A stretch of 64,000 bases of DNA from Capnocytophaga canimorsus (GTDB taxonomy: Bacteria; Bacteroidota; Bacteroidia; Flavobacteriales; Flavobacteriaceae), in the NCBI RefSeq assembly GCF_002302565.1, contig NZ_CP022382.1, positions 505,001 to 569,000 on the forward strand, read 5' to 3'. The position numbers were made by a program, and so were the translations under genes. The notes under the pieces were generated by a model that was given only the letters and a program-made list of their open reading frames with translations, had not been told where the DNA came from and did not search any database. Below are positions 35,223 through 44,667 of the stretch, piece by piece. Position 1 is the first letter of the stretch. The number at the start of each line of letters is the position of its first letter.

Positions 35223-36479
35223 ATGAAAAAACAAATTTTAATGGCATCTGCTTTACTGGTAACAGCAGTTGCTTTTGGGCAAAAAAAGGAACTTCGTGAA
35301 GTGGCTAAGAATATCAAAAAAGGAGATTTAGAAGCTGCTCAATCTGCACTTAATCAAGTGAAGCAAATTGCTACTGCTAACCAAGACTACGAGACCGAAT
35401 ATTACTTCTTGGAAGGGCTGTTAGGTTTTGAAAGTGCCAAAAAAGGTAGAGATGTAATGAATTCTTTATCAAAGGCTTCACAAGCATTTACTAAAGTACG
35501 CGAATTGGAAAATAGCCAAAAAGGGAAATTCACCTCCCAAATCCCTCTTAAAGAGGCTGTTGATTTGGCAACTCAGCAAGGAACTAGTGCATATGAGCGT
35601 AAAGATTACAAAAATGCCAAAAAAGCATTTGAGCAAGTGTACCGACTTAGTCCGCAAGATACTGTATTCTTGTACAATGCAGCAGTGTTAGCCGTGCAAG
35701 ACAAAGATTATGATACAGCGCTCAAACACTACATTGAATTAAAGAATTTGAGATATGACGGAGCGGAAACTCTTTACTTGGCTAAAAATAAACAAAGTCA
35801 AAAAGAAGAGACTTTTACCAGCAAAAATCAACGCGATTTGATGGTGAAATCAGGTTCATATATCAATCCGAGAACCGAAAAAACACCTTCAAAAAGAGGT
35901 GAAATTGTTAAAAATATCGCTTTGATATATGTTGAGCAAGGTAAAAACGATCAAGCAATCAACGCTTTCGAAGAAGCACGTAAAGCTTTTCCGAAAGATG
36001 CTACTTTAGTAATTGCAGAAGCCAGTGTTTATCTGCAACTTAACGACCGCAATAAGTTTAAAGAATTGATGGAGGAAGCCGCTAAACTATCCCCTGAAAA
36101 CGCTGATATTCAATACAATATAGGAGTTATCAATATGGAGCAAGGGCAGTTGGAAGCGGCTCGTGAAGCTTTCAAACAAGCCTTGAAACTTCGTCCGAAC
36201 TATACTGATGCTGTACTTAACTATTCAACCACATACATCAATGAAGGAAATGCCCTTATTGAACAAATGAACGCTTTAGGAAACTCAAAAGCAGATATTA
36301 AAAAGTACGACGAATTAGGGCAACAAAAGGATATGCTATACAGAAAAGCCGTTGAATTTATGGAAGAGTACATCAAAGTACAAGGCAATGAAACATCAGT
36401 ATTAGAACAGTTAAAAAATGTTTACGGAGCGCTAGGAGATACAGCTAACTTCAAAAGAATAAAAGCATTATTAGAATAA
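35223..36479 (+). CDS. Exported tetratricopeptide-repeat protein
   Basis: 418 aa. Signal peptide (MKKQILMASALLVTAVAFG), then TPR units, for example YERKDYKNAKKAFEQVYRLS (about 122-141), DKDYDTALKHYIELKN, QGKNDQAINAFEEARKAFPK and MEQGQLEAAREAFKQALKLR. It probably serves as a scaffold in the periplasm. It lies just downstream of gyrA and ends at a strong terminator, so it may be co-transcribed; the functional link is not evident. Confidence 0.85.
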   Translation: MKKQILMASALLVTAVAFGQKKELREVAKNIKKGDLEAAQSALNQVKQIATANQDYETEYYFLEGLLGFESAKKGRDVMNSLSKASQAFTKVRELENSQKGKFTSQIPLKEAVDLATQQGTSAYERKDYKNAKKAFEQVYRLSPQDTVFLYNAAVLAVQDKDYDTALKHYIELKNLRYDGAETLYLAKNKQSQKEETFTSKNQRDLMVKSGSYINPRTEKTPSKRGEIVKNIALIYVEQGKNDQAINAFEEARKAFPKDATLVIAEASVYLQLNDRNKFKELMEEAAKLSPENADIQYNIGVINMEQGQLEAAREAFKQALKLRPNYTDAVLNYSTTYINEGNALIEQMNALGNSKADIKKYDELGQQKDMLYRKAVEFMEEYIKVQGNETSVLEQLKNVYGALGDTANFKRIKALLE

Positions 36480-36501
36480 TTTTGTTTCATAATAAATAAT
36501 T

Positions 36502-36536
36502 AAACCCCTCCAAAAATATGTTTTGGAGGGGTTTTT
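36502..36536. terminator. Bidirectional terminator between the TPR gene and priA
   Basis: aaacccctccaaaa pairs with ttttggaggggttt around a 5-base loop, followed by T on the plus strand. It serves the TPR gene and, on the other strand, priA. Confidence 0.9.
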
Positions 36537-36562
36537 TGTTTATTGTTTTTTTGATTTGACAG

Positions 36563-39013
36563 CTAATCGACGTGGAAAATGACTCGAACAGACCGAAATT
36601 GAGCAATTGCTAAAAAAGTTTTTTCTGTTCTGATAATAAATGCTTTAATTTTGGAAAAGGAAAGATGTAAAGGAATTTTTACCAAAATATCTTTAATGTA
36701 TTCGTTACGAATACGAGAAATCAAAGGAAATTCAGGACCTAATACCTGCAAATCCGTTTGATTAGCAAATCCATTTCGCAATGCTTTTGCGAACCAATCC
36801 GCTCCTTCGTTTACCTTATTAAAATCGGTGTGCTTAAAAGTAATTTTTATCAAACGTACAAATGGTGGATAGGCAAACTCATTACGTTCATCAGTTTGTG
36901 TTTGATACATTCCTTTAAAATCGTGATTTAAAACTTGCTGCAGTACTATATGATTGGGATTATAGGTCTGAATAAGCACTCTACCTCTTTCGGCACTACG
37001 CCCTGCCCTACCTGATACTTGCATCAATATTTGAAAACTACGTTCGTGAGCCCTAAAATCAGGGGCGTGTATAAGCATATCGGCATTGATCACACCTACC
37101 AAACCTACATTTGAAAAATCTAAGCCTTTGGTTATCATTTGTGTACCTACCAAAATTTGAGTTTGTTGATGTTCAAAATCCGACAAAATTTTTTGAAAAC
37201 CATATTTACCCTGAGTGGTATCCTGATCCATACGATCAATAGTTATCTTAGGAAATAAGCTAAGAAGTTCTTGAGCAATTTGCTCTGTACCTACTCCTTT
37301 GGTAATCAAATCTGTACTAAAACAAGCTATACAAATTTCACTTTTAGCAATAGCATATCCGCAGTAATGACAGCGCAACTGATTTCGTCCCTGATGATAA
37401 GTTAAACTCACATCACAATTAGGGCATTGGGGTATCGTTCCACAACTTTTGCATTGAATTACAGGAGCATATCCTCGTCGATTTTGAAATAAAAGTACTT
37501 GTTTGCCTTTACTTAAAGTTTGCTCCATTTCCTGAATTAAATCATCTGAGAAATGCCCTTTGATTCGTTTTCTTCGCAATTTATCTTTCATATCTATCAA
37601 AACAATTTCTGGAGACTGAAATGAAGCATAACGTTGATTTAAAGATACATAGCCATACTTTTGATTGGCTACATTATGGAGACTTTCTATAGAAGGTGTA
37701 GCAGACCCTAAAAGCAACTGACACTGATGTAGTTTTGCCAAAATGGTGGCCGTATCACGGGCTTGAAAGCGAGGGGCAGGGTCTATTTGCCGAAAAGATG
37801 CATCGTGTTCTTCGTCAACAATAATAAGCCCCAAATCTGAAAAAGGCAAAAAAACTGCCGAACGCACCCCTAATATCACTTTCATTTTTTGCGAATTGTG
37901 TAAAACGTTATTCCACACTTCAACACGTTCATTAACAGAATATTTAGAATGATAAACCCCTATTTTATCACCAAAATATCTTTGTAATCTACTCACTAAT
38001 TGAGTACTAATTGCTATTTCAGGAAGCAGATAAAGTACTTGTTTGCCTTGATTGATTACTTGCTCAATGAGTTTTACATAAATTTCTGTTTTCCCAGAAG
38101 CTGTTACTCCGTGAAGTAAAACAATTTGTTTTTCAGTAAATTTTTGTTCAATTTCAAGTAAAGTCTTTCCTTGAATTTCAGTAAGTTTCTTTTGATTTAT
38201 AATTTCACCTTCAAACTCAAATCGATCTTTTTGTAAGTAATATTCTTCAAAAATACCTTTTTCAACTGCCTTTTTCAATACGGAAGCACTTACTTTACTG
38301 ATTTCCAGTAACTCTTCCGATTTTATAGGTGTTTTTTCTCTACCATTTCGATTAAAATAAGCAAGGATAAGTTGTTTTTGCTTAGGTGCATTCTTCAATA
38401 AGTCTAAGGCTTGTTTTAGTCCGTTTTCTTCTTGATATTTTTCAGCTAAACGAACATATTTAATACGTTTAGGTACATATTTTTCAAAAATTTTTTCGGA
38501 AATTTTAATAGCTTTTTTTTCGAGTAAACTTTTCAGTACGTAGAGTACCTTTTTCTTATTTAAAATTTTAGTAATTTCCTGTCCTTTTAGTGAAGTTTTA
38601 AAATTAAGCGCCTCATACACAAGATATTCTTCATCTGAAAATTGCGTTGTAGATAAATCTTTTTGAGCTATTTCTACAACGGTTTCACTTTCCAAAAGGA
38701 AAGCATTGGGTAGTGCCGCTTTATACACTTCCTCTAACGAGCACATATAATAGTCTGCAATCCATTGCCAATGAGCTAATTGAGTGGAAGTTACAATAGG
38801 GAATTCATCAAGAATGTATTCAATGTCTTTAGTTTGATACGTTGGTTGTTCATTGTGAACACGAAAAACCAATGCCGCATAAATTTTTGTTTTTCCGAAA
38901 GATACCGCTACACGCATCCCTGGTTTCAAAAAATGAGCTTCGTGCTCATTCACCGAATAGGTAAACAATTTACTAAGTGATATGGGTAGTATAACATCAA
39001 CAAAAAAAGACAT
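36563..39013 (-). CDS. priA: Primosomal protein N' (PriA helicase)
   Basis: 816 aa. Walker A HGVTASGKTEIYVKL, DEEHDAS (DEEH box), the zinc-binding set of eight cysteines (CKSCGTIPQCPNCD, CHYCGYAI, CIAC) and VLIQTYNPNH near the end are all present. The N-terminal DNA-binding domain starts FVDVILPISLSKLFTYSVNE. PriA reloads replication forks. It is 1 bp from the BrkB-like gene upstream, probably one transcript. Confidence 0.95.
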   Translation of the reverse strand: MSFFVDVILPISLSKLFTYSVNEHEAHFLKPGMRVAVSFGKTKIYAALVFRVHNEQPTYQTKDIEYILDEFPIVTSTQLAHWQWIADYYMCSLEEVYKAALPNAFLLESETVVEIAQKDLSTTQFSDEEYLVYEALNFKTSLKGQEITKILNKKKVLYVLKSLLEKKAIKISEKIFEKYVPKRIKYVRLAEKYQEENGLKQALDLLKNAPKQKQLILAYFNRNGREKTPIKSEELLEISKVSASVLKKAVEKGIFEEYYLQKDRFEFEGEIINQKKLTEIQGKTLLEIEQKFTEKQIVLLHGVTASGKTEIYVKLIEQVINQGKQVLYLLPEIAISTQLVSRLQRYFGDKIGVYHSKYSVNERVEVWNNVLHNSQKMKVILGVRSAVFLPFSDLGLIIVDEEHDASFRQIDPAPRFQARDTATILAKLHQCQLLLGSATPSIESLHNVANQKYGYVSLNQRYASFQSPEIVLIDMKDKLRRKRIKGHFSDDLIQEMEQTLSKGKQVLLFQNRRGYAPVIQCKSCGTIPQCPNCDVSLTYHQGRNQLRCHYCGYAIAKSEICIACFSTDLITKGVGTEQIAQELLSLFPKITIDRMDQDTTQGKYGFQKILSDFEHQQTQILVGTQMITKGLDFSNVGLVGVINADMLIHAPDFRAHERSFQILMQVSGRAGRSAERGRVLIQTYNPNHIVLQQVLNHDFKGMYQTQTDERNEFAYPPFVRLIKITFKHTDFNKVNEGADWFAKALRNGFANQTDLQVLGPEFPLISRIRNEYIKDILVKIPLHLSFSKIKAFIIRTEKTFLAIAQFRSVRVIFHVD

Positions 39014-39931
39014 TTAACTTGTTTTTTTAAGCCTTAAAAGAGTAGCATTTAGCTCGAACCCTAAAAGTAAAATATTGGAATTAAGCCAAGTATAAAACAA
39101 AAATATCAGCAAAGCTCCTATAGAACCATACAATTGATTGTATTGTGAAAAATTTTCAATATACAAACCAAAAAGATAAGTTGTAAGTCCAAAAAGCAAG
39201 GTGGTAAACAATGACCCTACTGAAAAAAAACGATTTTTCTTACCATCTTTCGTTCCGAAATAATACAAAAAAGAAGTAGCAAAATACGAAATCAAAAACA
39301 CCGCGCCTACTTTACTCCACCAAAGTAAGGATTCGCTACTTCTGAATATTCCTGTTTTTTCCATATACGGCACAACATAAACCCCATAGGCAAGAAACAA
39401 TATTACAACAAAAAGTAATAATAAAGCCAAAATAATAGTAACCCCCAAAGCTACAAAATATTGTCTAAACATATTTCGAGGATTTTTGACGTGATAGGAA
39501 TACTCAAAGCCTCCAAAAATAGCTACTACTCCATTGGTCATCAGAAAGATAGAAAGCAAAAAAACGGAAGAGAGTAATCCGGCACGGCGCTTATTAGCAA
39601 TATCAAAAAAAATATCTGCAAAAAACTCATTGGTTCCTGGAGGGAGTAGCCCATCTAAAAAAATCCAAAAATCTTGCTGAAAGTCTTCGATAGGCACGTA
39701 CGGAATCAAGTTAAGTACGAATAGTAAAAAAGGAAAGATAGCCACAAAAAAACTATACGAAATAGCACTCGCACGATACGTTACCGCACCTTCAACAATC
39801 CCAACCACATACAACTCTATCAAGTCATACAAAGAAAAAGGATGTTTCCCTAAACGAATTTTTTTTAAGAATGATACCAATCGACCCAAAACGGGTATGC
39901 TTTGTAATTTTTTTTCTAACTTGGGTATCAT
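39014..39931 (-). CDS. YihY/BrkB-family inner-membrane protein
   Basis: 305 aa with six predicted membrane segments (about 45-70, 80-100, 125-150, 165-190, 205-225, 270-290). The YihY/UPF0761 marks are A-I-S-Y-S-F-F-V-A-I-F-P-F and LYGSIGALLIFLFYTWLNSN. It was once proposed as RNase BN and as a virulence factor, but neither is established for this family; some members seem to be transporters. Upstream of priA in the same direction. Confidence 0.88.
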   Translation of the reverse strand: MIPKLEKKLQSIPVLGRLVSFLKKIRLGKHPFSLYDLIELYVVGIVEGAVTYRASAISYSFFVAIFPFLLFVLNLIPYVPIEDFQQDFWIFLDGLLPPGTNEFFADIFFDIANKRRAGLLSSVFLLSIFLMTNGVVAIFGGFEYSYHVKNPRNMFRQYFVALGVTIILALLLLFVVILFLAYGVYVVPYMEKTGIFRSSESLLWWSKVGAVFLISYFATSFLYYFGTKDGKKNRFFSVGSLFTTLLFGLTTYLFGLYIENFSQYNQLYGSIGALLIFLFYTWLNSNILLLGFELNATLLRLKKTS

Positions 39932-40041
39932 TAAAATGCAATTTTTCCGATTATTTAAAACAAAAAAAGACCCTTGTGAAATCTGATGAATTCACAAAAA
40001 TCTGATTATCAAAAGCTAATAAAAAAGCAATAACAAACTAC

Positions 40042-40215
40042 CTAAGCCTCCTCTTTTGCTCTTCTAGCTTCACGCTTCTCTTTTAGCATTTCCTTAATTG
40101 AGCCTGTTACCCAATAAGGTACAATAAAAGTAAGCAACAGAATCATCAACCAAAAACCAATAGTAGCTATTCCTAAAAAAGCCAAAAAACCTAGATATTG
40201 TTGGAATTCAAACAT
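40042..40215 (-). CDS. Small membrane protein, 57 aa, unknown
   Basis: A short gene below usual cut-offs: MFEFQQYLGFLAFLGIATIG starts it, one or two hydrophobic segments cover about residues 8-37, and it ends in a basic/acidic tail KEMLKEKREARRAKEEA. The start is supported by an ideal promoter 20 bp upstream. Hydrophobic segment plus charged cytoplasmic tail is typical of small regulatory membrane proteins. No family was recognised. It sits alone between the BrkB-like gene and tilS, all on the minus strand. Confidence 0.75.
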   Translation of the reverse strand: MFEFQQYLGFLAFLGIATIGFWLMILLLTFIVPYWVTGSIKEMLKEKREARRAKEEA

Positions 40216-40234
40216 AACACTTTTAAAATTTTCA

Positions 40235-40266
40235 CAAAGGTATATTTTTTTTGATTACTCACCAAA
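40235..40266 (-). promoter_or_regulatory. Promoter of the 57-aa membrane protein gene
   Basis: On the minus strand TTTG (40263-40266), a 20-nt gap and TACCTTTG (40235-40242) match the Bacteroidota consensus fully. Confidence 0.75.
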
Positions 40267-40346
40267 TTTTTCTAAGGCACATTCAACCCTCAAGTATATT
40301 TTTTTATACGACGAATTCGCAAAACTACCTATTAAAAGCATTCAAT

Positions 40347-41645
40347 TCATTTGAGTGTTATTTTTAGGATATTTACTGTTTTTGAAGTCACCCGAAAACG
40401 ATTATCTGCTCGCCTACCAATTATCCAAACTATTTTTTCACCAGAAACCAGTAGCCATTGATCTTCCTTTTCGAAAATGGAAAGTTTCTCGTCTTTAAAA
40501 AATTTACTAACCTTCTTTTTCTGATTCAATCCAATAGGATAAAATACATCACCACTTTGCCAAGGTCTGATTTTCAAGGGATATTCAAGCAAATCAGCAT
40601 CTACGAAAATAGTTTGTGCTGTATTTGAAGTGTATGCTATTACATTTTCAAACACAAGCGACAAGGGTTTTTCTACAATCTTATCGGTTTTCTTTAAAAG
40701 GAAAGAAGAGCTCTGATTAACTACTCTGTGTTTTAAAATCCATATATTTCTATCTTTAAGAAGTCGATGTGTATCCGATATAAGTTGCTTACCACTAGTT
40801 GCCTTCATCATTTTTTTAAGTTCGGAAACATTCGAAAATCCATACGGATAGAAAATTTGATGCAGCAGAAAATCAAGATTTTTTAGCGAACTCATTTTTT
40901 CTAAATCAATATAAATCATTTCATCTTTGAAAGAAAAAATTTGTTCTTTTAGCGTAACTATTTGTTCTTCGATAAAAATAACCGATTGATTCATAAAATC
41001 TTGAGTATTTTTGAAATTTTCCAAAAACTGAGGATGTAGTTCTTTAAGCTTTGGAAGTACGTGATGACGAATTCTATTTCTTAAGTAATTATCGGTGGCA
41101 TTACTACTATCCTCCCTCCATTTAAGTTGATGCTTATTAGCATATTGCAAAATTTCATCTCTGGAAAACACAAGCAATGGACGAATAATATTTCCGTTTT
41201 TTTCAGGAATCCCTAACAATCCCTTAATTCCTGTGCCTCTGGACAAATTAATCAAAAAAGTTTCCAAATCATCATCAGCGTGATGCGCCGTTACAATATA
41301 TTGACAATCTTGGTCTTGTCTAAGTTGCTCAAACCAATCATATCTCAATTTTCGAGCGGCTAATTGTGTATTCAGTCCATTACTTTCAGCATACTTGTGC
41401 GTATCAAATGTTTTAACAAAACAGCGAATTCCTTTGCTTTGGGCTAAATTTTGCACAAATTTGGCATCGGCATCGCTCTCAGCACCTCGCAATTGAAAAT
41501 TACAATGCGCCAAAACCACTTCAAAATCAAGTTTATGTAACAAATGAAAAAGAACAATACTATCCAATCCACCACTTATAGCCAGTAAAATGACATCGTC
41601 ATCTTGCAAAAATTTTTGAATATGTTGCGAAAAACGTTTTTCCAT
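40347..41645 (-). CDS. tilS: tRNA(Ile)-lysidine synthase
   Basis: 432 aa. The PP-loop AISGGLDSIVLFHLL is at about residue 22, then QLRGAESDADAKFV, TAHHADDDLETFLINLSRGT, and the GIPEKNGNIIRPLL / WREDSSNATDNYLRNRIRHH block; C-terminal domains follow (RPWQSGDVFYPIG, KKVSKFFKDEK). TilS changes C34 of the CAU tRNA-Ile to lysidine so that it reads AUA; it is essential. It lies 7 bp after pabB, probably in one operon. Confidence 0.95.
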   Translation of the reverse strand: MEKRFSQHIQKFLQDDDVILLAISGGLDSIVLFHLLHKLDFEVVLAHCNFQLRGAESDADAKFVQNLAQSKGIRCFVKTFDTHKYAESNGLNTQLAARKLRYDWFEQLRQDQDCQYIVTAHHADDDLETFLINLSRGTGIKGLLGIPEKNGNIIRPLLVFSRDEILQYANKHQLKWREDSSNATDNYLRNRIRHHVLPKLKELHPQFLENFKNTQDFMNQSVIFIEEQIVTLKEQIFSFKDEMIYIDLEKMSSLKNLDFLLHQIFYPYGFSNVSELKKMMKATSGKQLISDTHRLLKDRNIWILKHRVVNQSSSFLLKKTDKIVEKPLSLVFENVIAYTSNTAQTIFVDADLLEYPLKIRPWQSGDVFYPIGLNQKKKVSKFFKDEKLSIFEKEDQWLLVSGEKIVWIIGRRADNRFRVTSKTVNILKITLK

Positions 41646-41652
41646 TTTTTAT

Positions 41653-42960
41653 CTAATTCTCAATCACTTTACGCATTGCATTGGCTTTTACCAAACATTC
41701 TTCGTATTCTTTTTGGGGAACAGATTGGGCAGTAATAGCACTCCCCACGGAAAAGGAAAGATACTTATTTTCAGAATTATACAAAATACTACGAATCACC
41801 ACATTGAAATCAAAATCATTATTGGCAGTGAAATAACCTATGGCTCCGCTGTATGCACCACGCTTAGTAGCTTCAGAATTTTCAATGATTTGCATTGCCG
41901 AAATTTTGGGAGCTCCCGTCATACTTCCCATCGGAAAGGTAGAGCAAATTACATCAACAGAGTGTGTTCCTTCTTTTACTCTCGTTTCAATGGTAGAAAT
42001 AAGTTGATGTACCTGCTTGAAAGTGTATGGTTTACATAATTCTGTAACTTTCACACTTGCTTTTTCGGCATAAAGTGATAAATCATTTCGGACCAAATCA
42101 ACAATCATCACATTTTCAGAACGTTCCTTCGGATTTCGCTCTAAATCTGAGCAAAGTTTTCTATCTTCTTCCTGATTTTCAGAACGCCTTGCAGTTCCTT
42201 TAATAGGTTGAGAAATAACCACATTTCCTTTTCGTTGTAAATAACGTTCAGGAGATGCTGATAACACATATTTTCCATCGAATTTTAAAAAACTTGCAAA
42301 AGGCGGCTCCGAAATATTATTGAGCTTCTCATAAACAAAAAGTGGTTCAATATCAACATCTTCTATATAGAACTCCTGACAGAAATTAGCCTCATAAATA
42401 TTACCCCGAGCTATATGTTTTTGCATTTTCTCAACCTGTTGTACATAATTTTCTTTTGAAATTCGTGCAGAAACCTGTTTTTTTTGTGAAAAAACCGTAT
42501 CCTTATGGATTGATTCTTCAGAAAATGTACAAATTTGCTCAAAATCACTATCAATTTCTTCAGAAACATTTTCTAAATAACTGAAAACAAGGTAATCTCT
42601 CTGAAAAAAAACTATTTTTTGAGGTTGAAAAAAATATAATTCAGGAAATTTAAGTCCGTCAAAATTCTCAGATTGTAAATTTTCGACATCATTTTTTAAA
42701 TCATAAGACAAATAGCCAAAAATATAGTCGTTTGTAGTATCGATAAAGGATTTCAAAGCCTCAAATGCTCCTTTGGATTCGTATTTTTCCAAAATTTTAT
42801 GAGGAAAAAATGCTAAAACGGCTTCAAACTGCCGATACTTGTCTGGATATTGATTGGAATCCAACCAAATTACATTAGTTCGTAAAGAATTTGCCCAAAA
42901 TAAAGCCTTCTTTTTTATATTTTTTAAAGAATCTATCTGAAATTTCTTTTCAACACGCAT
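41653..42960 (-). CDS. pabB: Aminodeoxychorismate synthase component I (PabB-like)
   Basis: 435 aa chorismate-binding enzyme. PIKGTARRS with the catalytic Lys region, ERSENVMIVDLVRNDLS, the PMGSMTGAPKISAMQIIENS stretch and RGAYSGAIGYF are conserved. It resembles PabB, making aminodeoxychorismate for folate; TrpE is less likely because the P-I-K-G-T motif (Lys) is typical of PabB and there is no trp gene nearby. It is the first gene of the pabB-tilS pair. A -7 box TACTTTTG lies on the minus strand at 43062-43069. Confidence 0.88.
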   Translation of the reverse strand: MRVEKKFQIDSLKNIKKKALFWANSLRTNVIWLDSNQYPDKYRQFEAVLAFFPHKILEKYESKGAFEALKSFIDTTNDYIFGYLSYDLKNDVENLQSENFDGLKFPELYFFQPQKIVFFQRDYLVFSYLENVSEEIDSDFEQICTFSEESIHKDTVFSQKKQVSARISKENYVQQVEKMQKHIARGNIYEANFCQEFYIEDVDIEPLFVYEKLNNISEPPFASFLKFDGKYVLSASPERYLQRKGNVVISQPIKGTARRSENQEEDRKLCSDLERNPKERSENVMIVDLVRNDLSLYAEKASVKVTELCKPYTFKQVHQLISTIETRVKEGTHSVDVICSTFPMGSMTGAPKISAMQIIENSEATKRGAYSGAIGYFTANNDFDFNVVIRSILYNSENKYLSFSVGSAITAQSVPQKEYEECLVKANAMRKVIEN

Positions 42961-43061
42961 TTTTTGAAAGTTTGATTTTTAAAATCTGCTTTTTTCAATA
43001 TTTTTCAGCATATATGTATTAACTGCTATATATTGACAATGAGATTCTTAAATTCATTACG

Positions 43062-43069
43062 CAAAAGTA
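43062..43069 (-). promoter_or_regulatory. -7 promoter box of pabB-tilS
   Basis: TACTTTTG on the minus strand, about 100 bp before the pabB ATG, fits TAnnTTTG. Confidence 0.45.
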
Positions 43070-43215
43070 CATATTTTTTTTTGATTCTTTGCTTTTATAT
43101 ATTATCCGTGAACCTTTCAAGCCAAACTTTTTAATAAAAGTGAAGAAATTAACTTTTTCCGTTTCATTTTTTAATTTTATCCAATATACTACTTTCAAAA
43201 ATGAAAAAAAAATGA

Positions 43216-43223
43216 TACGTTTG
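43216..43223 (+). promoter_or_regulatory. -7 promoter box of the HD hydrolase gene
   Basis: TACGTTTG fits TAnnTTTG, 26 bp before the TTG start. Confidence 0.5.
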
Positions 43224-43249
43224 TACTTTGGTAATTTTAAATCATATCC

Positions 43250-44476
43250 TTGAAAAGAAATAAATTAAAGATAATCAATGATCCTGTTTATGGATTTATA
43301 CATATTCCTGGCGTACTCATTTTTGATTTAATAGAACACCCCTATTTCCAAAGGCTCAGACGAATAACACAAATGGGGCTATCGTATTTAGTGTATCCTG
43401 GAGCAAGACACACTCGTTTTCATCACGCATTGGGCTGTATGCATTTGATGCAAAAAGCTGTTCAAGTACTTCAATATAAAGGGATTGCTATTTCAGAAGA
43501 AGAGGAGGAAGCACTCTATGTAGCCATTTTACTGCACGATATCGGTCACGGACCTTTCTCTCACGCTATGGAACACAGCATCGTGGAAGGAATTTCACAC
43601 GAAGAAATTTCACTACGCTTTATGCAAGAACTCAACAACGAATTTGGGGGAAAACTTGATTTAGCTATTCAGATTTTCACTGGAAATTATCCTCGTAATT
43701 TTTTACACGAACTTATTTCTAGTCAGTTGGATATGGATCGTTCCGATTACTTAAAGCGTGATAGCTTTTATACTGGAGTTGCTGAAGGAAACATCAACTC
43801 GGAGCGAATCATCGCGATGCTTAATGTCAAAAATGACCAACTTGTAGTGGAAGATAAAGCTATTTATTCTGTTGAAAAATTTCTAGTTGCTCGTCGATTG
43901 ATGTATTGGCAAGTATATTTGCATAAAACTAGTGTTTGTGCGGAACAATTGCTCATAAAAGTACTCAAACGCGCTAAAGAGCTAGCACAAAAAGGCTATC
44001 GGCTTGAAATGTCAACCGCTTTACGCTTTTTTGTGGAACATCGAATCACTGAAAAACAATTCGATAAAGTCCTTTTGGATAAATACGCTTTGTTAGATGA
44101 TAATGATATTATTTCTGCGATGAAGGAATGGCAATTCCATTCTGATTTTGTGCTTTCAAGTCTAAGTAAAATGCTGTTAAATAGAGATTTGCCTAGGGTT
44201 AAACTTCGTAAAACTTCTTTTGAAAAAGAAAAAATAGCTTCACGTTTGCAACAAGTACAACAATTGTATGGAATTTCAGAACAAGAGGCTCAGTATTTTG
44301 TTTTTTCAGGTGAGGTAAGCAACATTGCATATAACGAAAAGAGACAAAATATTTATATTCTAACCAAAACAGGTAAAATTTTAGATGTGGCCAAAGCTTC
44401 TGACCAACTTAATCTAGAAGCTCTCTCAGAACGCGTGGTAAAAAATTATCTTTGTTACCCCAAAGAGTTAGATTGA
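43250..44476 (+). CDS. HD-domain phosphohydrolase (SAMHD1-like)
   Basis: 408 aa. The N-terminal NDPVYGFIHIPG, YPGARHTRFHHALGCMHLM (first His and R), LHDIGHGPFSHAMEHS (HD) and SSQLDMDRSDYLKRDSFYTG match the family of SAMHD1-like dNTPases common in Bacteroidota. The start is a TTG (43250), since an in-frame stop lies four codons upstream and no ATG or GTG is available. It likely hydrolyses dNTPs or other nucleotides. In Flavobacteriia it precedes the lpxD cluster, as here. Confidence 0.85.
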   Translation: MKRNKLKIINDPVYGFIHIPGVLIFDLIEHPYFQRLRRITQMGLSYLVYPGARHTRFHHALGCMHLMQKAVQVLQYKGIAISEEEEEALYVAILLHDIGHGPFSHAMEHSIVEGISHEEISLRFMQELNNEFGGKLDLAIQIFTGNYPRNFLHELISSQLDMDRSDYLKRDSFYTGVAEGNINSERIIAMLNVKNDQLVVEDKAIYSVEKFLVARRLMYWQVYLHKTSVCAEQLLIKVLKRAKELAQKGYRLEMSTALRFFVEHRITEKQFDKVLLDKYALLDDNDIISAMKEWQFHSDFVLSSLSKMLLNRDLPRVKLRKTSFEKEKIASRLQQVQQLYGISEQEAQYFVFSGEVSNIAYNEKRQNIYILTKTGKILDVAKASDQLNLEALSERVVKNYLCYPKELD

Positions 44477-44572
44477 TTTTCTATAGATAAACGCATTTTA
44501 CTAAACAACATCTATTAAGGCAAAATAACGTATGGCTTGAGCCATATTTTAAATAAATTTTATATTTTTGTT

Positions 44573-44580
44573 GCGAAAAA
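44573..44580 (+). promoter_or_regulatory. -7 promoter box of the lpx cluster
   Basis: TATTTTTG, 87 bp before the lpxD start, fits TAnnTTTG. Confidence 0.5.
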
Positions 44581-44667
44581 AGTAATTTTGATGCAAAATT
44601 GTACTTAGAAACACCTTATTTATTAGTAAAATTACTTTGGTAAATAATCGAAAAATAGTAAGTTATA

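Noticed and set aside
41653..42960. TrpE instead of PabB
   Set aside because: Motif P-I-K-G-T and pairing with tilS, not trp genes, favour PabB; kept as PabB.
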